64,000 bases of DNA, from NCBI GenBank assembly GCA_003167255.1, contig PMTR01000009.1:63844-127843 (forward strand). Direction: 5' to 3'. A program made the translations under genes and the position numbers. Source of the DNA: Bryobacterales bacterium. GTDB lineage: Bacteria; Acidobacteriota; Terriglobia; Bryobacterales; Bryobacteraceae. Of the stretch, positions 44,482 to 52,746 are shown piece after piece. Below the pieces are notes generated by a model that saw nothing but the letters and a program-made list of their open reading frames with translations, was not told the origin of the DNA and did no database searches. The first letter of the stretch is position 1. Every line of letters begins with the position of its first letter.

Positions 44482-47400
44482 TTATGAACCAAGGTGCAGC
44501 GTCCCCGCCACAGTCAAATCTGCCGCGGCGGAGGAGTTCCCGACGTACACCGTGTAGTCCCCGGGCGCGGTCTGCCATCCGCCTGCCGCGGCGCTCCACC
44601 AGGACATCGGGTGGGAAGAATCGCCCTGGTCGACTTCGATGGTCAAATGCTGGCGCGCGCCGGGCTGCAGCGACACCTTCTGCCATCCAGCCAGGCGCCG
44701 GGGCGGCTCACCGAGACTCGCCGGAAGTCCCAGATAAACTTGCACCACTTCCGCCCCGCTCACCGATCCGTTATTAGTCAGATCGCAGGAGACCTGGAAG
44801 TTGGGATTGCCGGCACTCAGGTTGTTCGTGAGACTGATGTTGGCAATCATGAAGGTCGTGTACGACAGCCCGAACCCGAAATGGAAAACCGGACTTAGGT
44901 TATGGGCATCGTACCATTTGTAGCCTACAAGCAGGCCTTCGGAATAGTTCACCGGGAAGGGCTGGGTGGAGGATGGCGGGACCGGACCGGCAATTGTCGG
45001 ATGCGGCAGATCGGATACGCTCGCCGGAAACGTGATGGGGAGCTTGCCGGACGGATTGACCGCGCCAAACAGAATATTGGCGATCGCTTCGCCGCCGCGC
45101 TGACCCGGGAACCAGGCTTCCAGCACGGCACTGACGCTCGCCAGCCACGGCAGCACCTGCGCGCCGCCATTCTCCATCACCACGATGGTATGCGGATTGG
45201 CCGCCGCCACGGCGCTCACCAGGCCATCCTGGTTGATGGGCGTCGTGTGGATGACGTCGGTGAAGTTGAGGCTCGGCATGTCCATGCCTTCGCTGGTCCA
45301 CTGGCTGACGAAGATAATCGCCACCGCCGAAGAGCCCGCCAGGGCCGCTGCATGGGGCGTGTTAGTCCCGTCGTCGAAACGCACGGTGGCGTTGGGCGCC
45401 ATGGTCTGGATCGCCTTCAGCGGCGACGACGGATCCCAGATCACTTGGGACCATCCGGGCACAATGGGATATCCCTCCGTCAATGCCGCGCCGCCGGTGG
45501 GGTACACCTGCGCGGAGCCGCCGCCGGAAAGCACGCCGATGTCGGCATGCGATCCGATCACCGCGATCGACCCAACGGTCGCCGGGTTGAGCGGCAATTG
45601 ATTCGCCGCGTTCTTCAGCAGAACAGCGCCCTGCTCCTCCACCTGCTGCGCCACTGCCTGGCCGGCGGTCGTATTCACTGGCGTAACCGCACCGGAGCCG
45701 CTCATCGCTCCTGTCTGGTACAAGGCGCGGAGGATGCGTTTGACCATGTCGTCCAGCCGCGACTGCGGCACGCTGCCCGCCTGTACGGCGGCCTCCAGGC
45801 CCGAAAACCACTGGTTATCCGGCTGCTCCTGGTCGAGTCCTGCGTTTGCCGCCGCCACCGTACTATGGCTGGCCCACCAGTCCGACATCACGAAACCTGG
45901 AAAGCCCCAGTCGCCTTTCAGCACGTCATCGAGCAGGTGCGGGTTCTCGCACGACCAGGTGCCGTTCACCAGGTTGTAGGAGCACATTACGGCCTGCACG
46001 TTGGCATCGCGCACGCCGATCTCGAATGCCAACAGGTCGGTCTCGCGGGCCGCGCGCTCATCTACTATTACGTTGGCGGTGGTGCGGCCGGTCTCCTGGT
46101 CGTTCAGGGCGTAGTGCTTGATTCCACCCACCACGTGCTGGTCCTGGATGGCGCCAACGTGGGCCGCGTTGATCTTCCCGGCGAGAATGGGGTCTTCGCC
46201 CTTGGTTTCGAAGGTGCGGCCGTCACGCGGTTCCCGCCCCAGGTTGACGTTTCCTCCCAGGTTGACGTTCAGCCCGTAGGCGCTCATCTCCTCGCCAATC
46301 ACCTGTCCATATTGGTACGCCAAATTCGGATCCCAAGTGGCGGCGCTCGCAATCGAGGAAGGGAGCGCCGTCGACGGCGCCTGCGAGTTGGCCACGCCGA
46401 CGCTGCCGTCGTTGAAATAAAGAGCCGGGATGCCCAGTCGCGCAATGCCGGGAATATAGCCGCCTGCCCCGCGTGGCAGCGGGATGATGTTGGTCACCGG
46501 CCCGCCCGCTCCGTGCACCAACTGGAGCTTCTCGCTTTGCGTCATCTGCGCCAGCAACTGCTGGGCGAGTTGGTCGGAAGTCGCCGGCGCCGGGACCCGG
46601 AATCTGCCGGTGGCGCCGCCGATCGTCAAAGTTGCGTCCACGTAGGGCGTGGTTGCTGTGACCCCGGACGGATAGACGAAGTTGATCTGGTCGATGATCT
46701 CGCCGGGCGCAGCGCCGCAATACTGAACGCTAGCGGTCTGCCCCCCAATCGTGAGCTGACAGGTTGCCGGGCTGCCGGGTACTTCCAGCGGCGTCAGCGA
46801 TCCGGTGTACACGGCGCCCGCGCCATCCTGCAAGGGCGCGTTCTTCGGTCCGAGCGCGTTGGGCCACAACTGGTAGTTCCCGCTCGCCTGAACGGCGCAT
46901 TCCGTGGCGACGCATCCGGCCCCGGTGACCCAGGCGACTCCATTGACGAACTCGCTCAGGAACATCGACGGAGCCTGCGGCGCCGCGATGGTGACAAATT
47001 CGGCCGCACTGATGGCGTTGTTCCAGGTCACTGTTATGGGGACGTAGGGCCCGGGCGTAGTCTCCCAGGGGATCTGGAAATTGATCTGTGTAGGAGAAAT
47101 GTAGATCAGCGGGGCGGCCACGCCGTTCACCGACACCGATACGCCTGCGACGGAGGTTGGAAAGTTGGGGGAGGCTGAGACCAGGTGCTGCGCATCCGCC
47201 AGATTGCTTCCGTACAGCGTGGCCAGACCGCCGGGAGCGAGATCCCCGAGATAGGAAGCCGCATTCGCCACCCGTCCGGGTGTGATGACCGGCGTCGTGG
47301 TGCTGATCTGGGCCGCCTGATAGACTCGCACATAATCCACCAGCATGTCCTGATTCGGGAACGGGGCGGTTGGACTGGGAGTGCCCAGAAACGTGCTGCT

Positions 47401-48147
47401 GCCGCCGATCGCCAGGTTCAGGAGAATGAAGAACTGATTATTGAAAACCCATTGCTGACCTGCGGGCAGGGACGCCGGCGTGACCGTCGAATAGAGGGCG
47501 CCGTCCACGTAAAACTGGATGGAATTCGGCGACCATTGGATGGCGAATAAATGGTAATCGTCGGCCATCTTTTCGCCGAATGGCAGCGTGTAGGCTTTTG
47601 AGATGCCATTCCCTCCGGAGTAGCCGGGACCGTGCGCGGTGCCGTTGTTGATAGCCGCGTCGTTGACATTGTTGTAGGTGCCGAAATTCTCCATAATGTC
47701 GAGTTCGCCGCAGGTGGGCCAACTGACCGTTCCGATGTTCTCGCCGAGCATCCAAAACGCCGGCCAGACGCCGTGACCAAATGGGAGCTTGATGCGGGCG
47801 ATGACGAGGCCATATTGCCAACTGAGGTCGGCGGTATGGGTCGAGGCTGTCGGACTTCCGGTTTGCAGGCGTGCGGACGTGTAGTTGCCGGAACTGTCCC
47901 GAATCGCGCGGATGACCAGATTGCCGTTGCCATCCTGGAAAGCATTTCGCGTCGAGTTGGTATAGGTTTCGATCTCGCCGTTACCCCATCCGCCTCCGCC
48001 GAGATCGTAATTCCACTTGGTGGGATCGGGCGGGCTCCCGGCCGTACCGTTGAACTCGTCGCTCCAGACGAGCTGCCAACCGCCGGTAATTTGCGCCGAA
48101 ACGGCGCTGGCCAGGACCAAAAAAAGCAGAATCAATTTAGTGCGCAT
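44482..48147 (-). CDS. Fused GH16 - TIGR03437-like - GH3 glycoside hydrolase
   Basis: A 1221-residue exported protein of three parts. Residues 20-280 are a GH16 endo-beta-glucanase (laminarinase/lichenase type) with the catalytic motif E148-LDIM-E153. Residues 285-520 resemble the Solibacter C-terminal domain TIGR03437 (VANAASYLGDLAPGGLATLYGSNL, ISPTQINFQIPW, GEIIDQINFVYP) but sit internally. Residues 525-1221 are a GH3 beta-glucosidase with nucleophile D756 in GFVMSDWWASHS, a second alpha/beta domain and a C-terminal Fn3-like domain. The endo-enzyme would cut beta-glucan and the GH3 part release glucose. ATG 48147 gives the signal peptide TKLILLFLVLASAVSAQ; the frame extends upstream to 48303. 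Confidence 0.9.
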   Translation of the reverse strand: MRTKLILLFLVLASAVSAQITGGWQLVWSDEFNGTAGSPPDPTKWNYDLGGGGWGNGEIETYTNSTRNAFQDGNGNLVIRAIRDSSGNYTSARLQTGSPTASTHTADLSWQYGLVIARIKLPFGHGVWPAFWMLGENIGTVSWPTCGELDIMENFGTYNNVNDAAINNGTAHGPGYSGGNGISKAYTLPFGEKMADDYHLFAIQWSPNSIQFYVDGALYSTVTPASLPAGQQWVFNNQFFILLNLAIGGSSTFLGTPSPTAPFPNQDMLVDYVRVYQAAQISTTTPVITPGRVANAASYLGDLAPGGLATLYGSNLADAQHLVSASPNFPTSVAGVSVSVNGVAAPLIYISPTQINFQIPWETTPGPYVPITVTWNNAISAAEFVTIAAPQAPSMFLSEFVNGVAWVTGAGCVATECAVQASGNYQLWPNALGPKNAPLQDGAGAVYTGSLTPLEVPGSPATCQLTIGGQTASVQYCGAAPGEIIDQINFVYPSGVTATTPYVDATLTIGGATGRFRVPAPATSDQLAQQLLAQMTQSEKLQLVHGAGGPVTNIIPLPRGAGGYIPGIARLGIPALYFNDGSVGVANSQAPSTALPSSIASAATWDPNLAYQYGQVIGEEMSAYGLNVNLGGNVNLGREPRDGRTFETKGEDPILAGKINAAHVGAIQDQHVVGGIKHYALNDQETGRTTANVIVDERAARETDLLAFEIGVRDANVQAVMCSYNLVNGTWSCENPHLLDDVLKGDWGFPGFVMSDWWASHSTVAAANAGLDQEQPDNQWFSGLEAAVQAGSVPQSRLDDMVKRILRALYQTGAMSGSGAVTPVNTTAGQAVAQQVEEQGAVLLKNAANQLPLNPATVGSIAVIGSHADIGVLSGGGSAQVYPTGGAALTEGYPIVPGWSQVIWDPSSPLKAIQTMAPNATVRFDDGTNTPHAAALAGSSAVAIIFVSQWTSEGMDMPSLNFTDVIHTTPINQDGLVSAVAAANPHTIVVMENGGAQVLPWLASVSAVLEAWFPGQRGGEAIANILFGAVNPSGKLPITFPASVSDLPHPTIAGPVPPSSTQPFPVNYSEGLLVGYKWYDAHNLSPVFHFGFGLSYTTFMIANISLTNNLSAGNPNFQVSCDLTNNGSVSGAEVVQVYLGLPASLGEPPRRLAGWQKVSLQPGARQHLTIEVDQGDSSHPMSWWSAAAGGWQTAPGDYTVYVGNSSAAADLTVAGTLHLGS

Positions 48148-48347
48148 GTGTTGCTCTCGTATTGATAATACTCGCAGGCGCGTGCGCGCGGTTTTTTGCT
48201 GTGGTACTCCATATTCTGAATGGCAGCCGCGGAACGGCACGTTGCCGCCGCGATGCTCGGGGGCATCGACGCTCCCGAAATCCAGCAATCGGCTGTTCCG
48301 CAACGGCGGCGACGGCGTCTTGACCGAAAACGCCGGCCCCGCCGGTG

Positions 48348-49973
48348 TTACTTGAAATAGACTGGGAATCCGTTGAAAAACTCGTCCATAAGGATGCCCT
48401 TGTCGAGGCCTGTGGCCTGGAAAGTCACCGGATTATTGGACTGCCCGATCCAGATGTAGCCTGTCGGGTATGGAGCGATGCCAATATAACCAGTTCCGGT
48501 CGGCGGCAACGTAGAAAGCACCCATTTGGGAATTGTGAACGATGGCGCGGAAAGAGGCGCTGTACACATGAAGGCCCCGTCGAGGTTCCCGCCCGTTGCG
48601 ATTGATATTCCCGCAATAGTCACCTGACCGTTTTGCAAGTTAGGGTTGCCGCCGGTCCAGGTAACCGTGAGATCGCCCGAACGGGAGAGCGTCTGACCGG
48701 CTATGATCTGCTGACCGGCTGCGGTCGAGAGAAAAGCGGTGGCGCTGCTGGTGGTGTCGGTTACAGAGAATGCGCCGACTCTTGCGCCACCCGGACCGGA
48801 AACGGTATATGTGAGACCGCTCCAGAAAAACTGGCTTCCAGGATTATTAAACATCGAATAGTACTCTCCACCGTCCATCTGGGGGAGCGTCGCGGTCGAG
48901 GGACCCCGCAAGGTGATACCAGCGCCGGCATCAAGTTGGGCGGGACTCATATCCGGATCGTTGATGTTCGCGATGCAATAACCCTGGGACACGCCATAAG
49001 AGGCCAGTCCGGCGGTTTGCGGCGTGAATTCGCTGAAGGTCGCCTGCCCAAAATCGGGCACAGCTATTCCGGTAGGAAGGCTCTCGTTGCGTAGAACGAT
49101 AGCGAACAACTGCACGAATCCGAAATCGACCGTGCCTCCGGCGGCGAGTTTGCCGACCAAGTCCTGGCCCATGATGGAATCCGAGCAGCTCTGGCCGGAT
49201 GTCGATACGGCAATCGTCGCGTTGCCACCCACCGATCCATTTTCTTCGACCGCCACCGGCACATAGCAGCCCTGTATCCCGGACGGAACTTGAAACGCGA
49301 CCTGGTCCAACCCGGGATAATCGGCCGACCGTCCCGCATAATAAGGAGTCAGCGAGGCATTTCCGACGTGTACCGTCGGGCTCCCCAGATTGCCAACGGG
49401 CGGCGCGTTCGAGTCGTCCCCATTGATGGGTCCCAGGCCGGTGCCCCATAAAATGACCCAATCGCCGGGGTGGAATGTGTGAATGATGCTATTGAGCTGA
49501 TAGTTCAGATCGGTGGCGCTTGCCTGGCCGTAGCCGCCCGAACTGAACGTATACGGGGCAAACGACGCGGTGACAATTTGCACGGGCTCCGGCGCGCTTG
49601 GCTGGGACTGGCCGTAGGTGATGGTAACGGTTCCGTTTCCAGTAGGGGTTGTGGAAGGGAGAAGGGCGTTCACCTGATAACTGACCGCCATGAGGATGAA
49701 AGCCTTCACTGTTTGACCATTAACCGTGACGGCGACGGACGTGCCGCCCAGCGACGTCTGTAGCGGCAACGGCCCGGTTTGGACTAGTGTGTTGGGTCCC
49801 AGGCCAGTGCCGAATATGGTGAAGATCGAACCCTGCGCAATCCCAGAGCCTGGCAGCCCCTGGCTGAGATAGCTTGCGGAATTCACAACGCTGGTTGACG
49901 TGATCACGGGCTGAGCGAATGCGCAGCTCGCGGTGAGGAATGCCAATATGCACAGAGTGGAATGTCGGGCCAT
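48348..49973 (-). CDS. Secreted protein with TIGR03437-like domains
   Basis: A 541-residue exported protein with a signal peptide (LCILAFLTASCAFAQ). It contains two copies of the IPT/Solibacter-type domain: VVNSASYLSQGLPGSGIAQGS with IFTIFGTGLGPNTL, and later FHPGDWVILWGTGLGP with DQVAFQVPSGIQGCYVPVAV. The C-terminal half is a beta-rich region I do not recognise. ATG 49973 follows AGGAGAAGG closely, which settles the start. No catalytic motif is visible, so it may bind carbohydrate or form part of the cell surface. It is upstream of the GH16-GH3 gene on the same strand with a 200-base gap. Confidence 0.82.
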   Translation of the reverse strand: MARHSTLCILAFLTASCAFAQPVITSTSVVNSASYLSQGLPGSGIAQGSIFTIFGTGLGPNTLVQTGPLPLQTSLGGTSVAVTVNGQTVKAFILMAVSYQVNALLPSTTPTGNGTVTITYGQSQPSAPEPVQIVTASFAPYTFSSGGYGQASATDLNYQLNSIIHTFHPGDWVILWGTGLGPINGDDSNAPPVGNLGSPTVHVGNASLTPYYAGRSADYPGLDQVAFQVPSGIQGCYVPVAVEENGSVGGNATIAVSTSGQSCSDSIMGQDLVGKLAAGGTVDFGFVQLFAIVLRNESLPTGIAVPDFGQATFSEFTPQTAGLASYGVSQGYCIANINDPDMSPAQLDAGAGITLRGPSTATLPQMDGGEYYSMFNNPGSQFFWSGLTYTVSGPGGARVGAFSVTDTTSSATAFLSTAAGQQIIAGQTLSRSGDLTVTWTGGNPNLQNGQVTIAGISIATGGNLDGAFMCTAPLSAPSFTIPKWVLSTLPPTGTGYIGIAPYPTGYIWIGQSNNPVTFQATGLDKGILMDEFFNGFPVYFK

Positions 49974-50406
49974 CGTACCTTCTCCTCTCACTAGCGAACG
50001 ACGAGATGCGGAAAGCGGCCGTTTCCGGAATTTCAGACTCTTTACACCTATATATTAGGCCACGGCACGCCCGAGAGCAACCTTACGATGTTGGGAAGGT
50101 ACCGCATTCTTAATGCCACCTAGGAGGCTGCTGAAAAAGTCAGAGAAAGGCATTTTGAGCCGCCGATTAACGCCGATGAACACGGATAAACCAATTCTTT
50201 TCAATCTGCGTTTATCGGCGTTCATCGGCGGCTAGTGTTGATTTGCCTTTTTCAGCACCCTGCTAGGGCTGGCCTCCAGGCGAGTTTGACGCGCGGGCGG
50301 GGGAAAGGTGGTCTTTATCAGTGAGGCTGACGCATGCGAAGAGGCAAACACCGCGCCACCCTTCTCTCGTAAGCGGCTTGCCGGCTTCCGGCATTTAGTC
50401 AGAGGT
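49974..50406. other. Gene-free spacer carrying a MITE
   Basis: Between the leftward gene ending at 50407 and the leftward start at 49973. The main content is the 147-bp MITE-like element at 50120-50266; no gene is seen in the rest. Confidence 0.6.
50120..50266. mobile_element. MITE-like element, copy 1
   Basis: A 147-bp non-coding element bounded by CTAG and by imperfect terminal inverted repeats of about 20 bp (CTAGGAGGCTGCTGAAAAAG at the left, CTTTTTCAGCACCCTGCTAG at the right). An internal inverted repeat (GCCGCCGATTAACGCCGAT against ATCGGCGTTCATCGGCGGC) would fold the whole element into a long hairpin. A nearly identical copy lies at 59527. It encodes no transposase, so it would move only with help in trans. 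Confidence 0.85.
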
Positions 50407-51567
50407 TCAGTTCTTCCCCGGGATCCCGAACGGGTGCAGTGCCGGCGCTCCGGGAGAGTCCTGCTGGACCTTCGTCTTTTCGAATTCCGCCTTTTCTCTC
50501 TCGGCGTCCGCTTCACGCCCAGCCCGGCGGTAGGCTTCCGCCAGGAAGAGGTGCCCATTAGCGCTGGAGGGCATCTGCCGGACGGCATCCTCCAGTTCCG
50601 AAATGGCGGCGGGCACATTGTTTGCGTCCAGATTGGCGCGCCCCAAATTCGTGTGGCAGAGCCAGCGGTATTTGGTGGGCACGGCCTTCATGGCCGCGTG
50701 CAAAGACCCCAGGGCCTGCTCCGGCGCGCCCTGCCGGATCTGAATGGATGCGATCACCAGCAGAGACGGCCAGTGCTTCGGATTGCTTTGCACTTCTTTT
50801 TGGAATTCAGCCAGCGCCGCTGTTATATCGGTTTCCAACAGGAAGAGACCATAAGCGTAGTGCACCCCAGGCTCCTTGGGATACTGCGCCAGCAATTGGC
50901 GGTACTCGGCCGCCGCCACGTCGTGATGCTGGCTGGCCAAAGCCCAGGCGGCCTTCCCCGCCAGATCCACCACCGCGCGTCGCTGCGGCGTAATGCGCGC
51001 GATGTCGTCCGGGCTGGCCAGCGCGCAGAGTCCCATGGCTTCCTCCACCGGCGGGGGTTCCTCAGGATACTTGGTAAGTGGCTGCAACTGCGCGAGAGCT
51101 TCATCGAAAGCCGACGACCCGATCAGAAGCTGCGCGGCACGCACGCGCACGGCTGTTTCAAACTGGACATTGCCGTCCAGCCCCAATTGCTCGCCCTTCC
51201 GGATGTCGGCCAACGCCTGGTCTTGATCGTCGAGTTGCGATTCGCTGAGGCCCAGGAGAGCCCACCCGTTCGCAAATATCGGCGCCAGCCCGATTCCCTT
51301 CCGCAGAGCGTCGGTGGCCTCGGCATAGCGGCCCATCTGATAAAGGGTACCCCCCAAGTAGAGCCAGCCCTCCGGCCAGTCCGGACGGACCGCCAGCGCC
51401 TGCTTGTACAATTGGATAGCCTCCTCGGGACGGCTGTCCAGGGCAGCCTGTGCCCGGCGTGATAAATCCTCGAATTGCTCTCTGGTGGGCGTTTGTGCGC
51501 GAAGCCAAGGCGCTGCGAAAAGCGCGAGCAAGCCAAGAGCACGGCCCGCAAAGGATCGACCCGACAT
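50407..51567 (-). CDS. Exported TPR-repeat protein (type B)
   Basis: A 386-residue protein with a signal peptide (ALGLLALFAAPWLRAQ) and TPR repeats: PEEAIQLYKQALAVRPDWPEGW, LYLGGTLYQMGRYAEATDAL, AALAEFQKEVQSNPKHW. It parallels the type B protein at 27921 repeat by repeat. ATG 51567 is preceded by AAGGGAGAG; the frame continues 56 codons upstream into the neighbouring gene's territory. It is divergently oriented, 43 bases from the type A TPR gene at 51611, so the pair shares one short control region. Confidence 0.88.
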   Translation of the reverse strand: MSGRSFAGRALGLLALFAAPWLRAQTPTREQFEDLSRRAQAALDSRPEEAIQLYKQALAVRPDWPEGWLYLGGTLYQMGRYAEATDALRKGIGLAPIFANGWALLGLSESQLDDQDQALADIRKGEQLGLDGNVQFETAVRVRAAQLLIGSSAFDEALAQLQPLTKYPEEPPPVEEAMGLCALASPDDIARITPQRRAVVDLAGKAAWALASQHHDVAAAEYRQLLAQYPKEPGVHYAYGLFLLETDITAALAEFQKEVQSNPKHWPSLLVIASIQIRQGAPEQALGSLHAAMKAVPTKYRWLCHTNLGRANLDANNVPAAISELEDAVRQMPSSANGHLFLAEAYRRAGREADAEREKAEFEKTKVQQDSPGAPALHPFGIPGKN

Positions 51568-51610
51568 ACTCTCTCCCTTACGATAACGCAAATCCGCTAT
51601 CCTGAAATCG

Positions 51611-52690
51611 ATGCGCATCGTGGCATTCCTCATCGCTGCCGGCGTTGCTTGCGCGCAATCCACTAATCCCCAACAACTTTTCCGCGACGCTGTTGCGGCA
51701 CAGCAGCGCGGCAACGATGCGCTGGCGGTCCGCAAATATCAGGAACTCCTCAAGAACTATCCGGATTCCCTCGAGGTGCGCGCCAATCTGGGGGCCGCAC
51801 TCGCGAAATTGAACCGCTACGACGAGGCCATCGAACAATACCGCGCGGTCCTCGCGAAGAAAGAGAATGCAGGTCTCCGGCTCAACCTGGCGTTGGCGTA
51901 CTACAAGAAAGGCGCATTGCGCGACGCGGTACAGCAACTCAACACGCTGCGGGCCGCGCAACCGGATGACGCGCGCGTCGCCACCCTGCTGGCCGATTGC
52001 TATGCCAGCCTCGGCCAGGATGAAAGCGTGATCGCCACCCTCAAGCCCGTGGAAGCCGCGCACCCCGACGATCTGTCAGTGGCGTGGCTTCTGGGGTCGG
52101 CGCTAATCCGGGCAGGCCACCGGCGCGAAGGCCTGGACCGCGTCGACCGCGTGGCCCGCGAAGGCAACCGTCCCGAGGCTTACTTGCTGGCCGGCCGGAC
52201 CGCTCTCAAGATGAACGAGTTCGAGCGCGCCCGCGATTATGCCGCCGCGGCCGCGCACCTGAATCCGCGACTCCCTGGCGTGGATACATTACGCGGTACC
52301 GTGTTGAGCTACTTGGGAGATACCGAGGGCGCCGCCGCCGCGCTGCGAGCGGCTGTGGAGGCCGACCCCAAGGACTTTGAGGCGCAGCTCGGCTTAGGCG
52401 CTGTTCTGCACACCAACCGCGATCTGGCCGGGGCCCGCGAGCATTTGCAGCGCGCCTTGCAGTTCAAACCCGGCTCCACGGTCGCGCGCTACGAATGGGC
52501 GCGGCTGGAGCGCACGGAGGGACAAGTGGAAGCGGCCGCGCGGGACTTCGAAAAGGTGGTGCACGGCGATCCCACCTGGGCCCAGCCGCACGTCGAGTTG
52601 GCCGCTCTATATTTCCGGCTAAACCGCCAGGAGGATGGAGAGAAAGAGCGCGCAATCTTCGACCGCCTCACGGCGGAGCAGCAGAAATAG
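51611..52690 (+). CDS. Exported TPR-repeat protein (type A)
   Basis: A 359-residue protein with a signal peptide (VAFLIAAGVACAQ) and TPR repeats throughout. It shares the type A start (FRDAVAAQQRGNDALAVRKY, RANLGAALAKLNRYDEAIEQY) and end (ELAALYFRLNRQEDGEKERAI) with the proteins at 26776 and 39026. It is divergent from the type B gene at 50407 and convergent with the cytochrome-PD40-TPR gene. Confidence 0.9.
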   Translation: MRIVAFLIAAGVACAQSTNPQQLFRDAVAAQQRGNDALAVRKYQELLKNYPDSLEVRANLGAALAKLNRYDEAIEQYRAVLAKKENAGLRLNLALAYYKKGALRDAVQQLNTLRAAQPDDARVATLLADCYASLGQDESVIATLKPVEAAHPDDLSVAWLLGSALIRAGHRREGLDRVDRVAREGNRPEAYLLAGRTALKMNEFERARDYAAAAAHLNPRLPGVDTLRGTVLSYLGDTEGAAAALRAAVEADPKDFEAQLGLGAVLHTNRDLAGAREHLQRALQFKPGSTVARYEWARLERTEGQVEAAARDFEKVVHGDPTWAQPHVELAALYFRLNRQEDGEKERAIFDRLTAEQQK

Positions 52691-52746
52691 TGACCGGGGC
52701 GAGGGCGCCGCCGTGTGGCTGCTGCACCGCCTTGGCTGCACCACCG

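Noticed and set aside
44902..47178. A 758-codon frame on the plus strand
   Set aside because: It is antisense to the GH16-GH3 fusion gene, Arg/Gly/His-rich and without recognisable domains.
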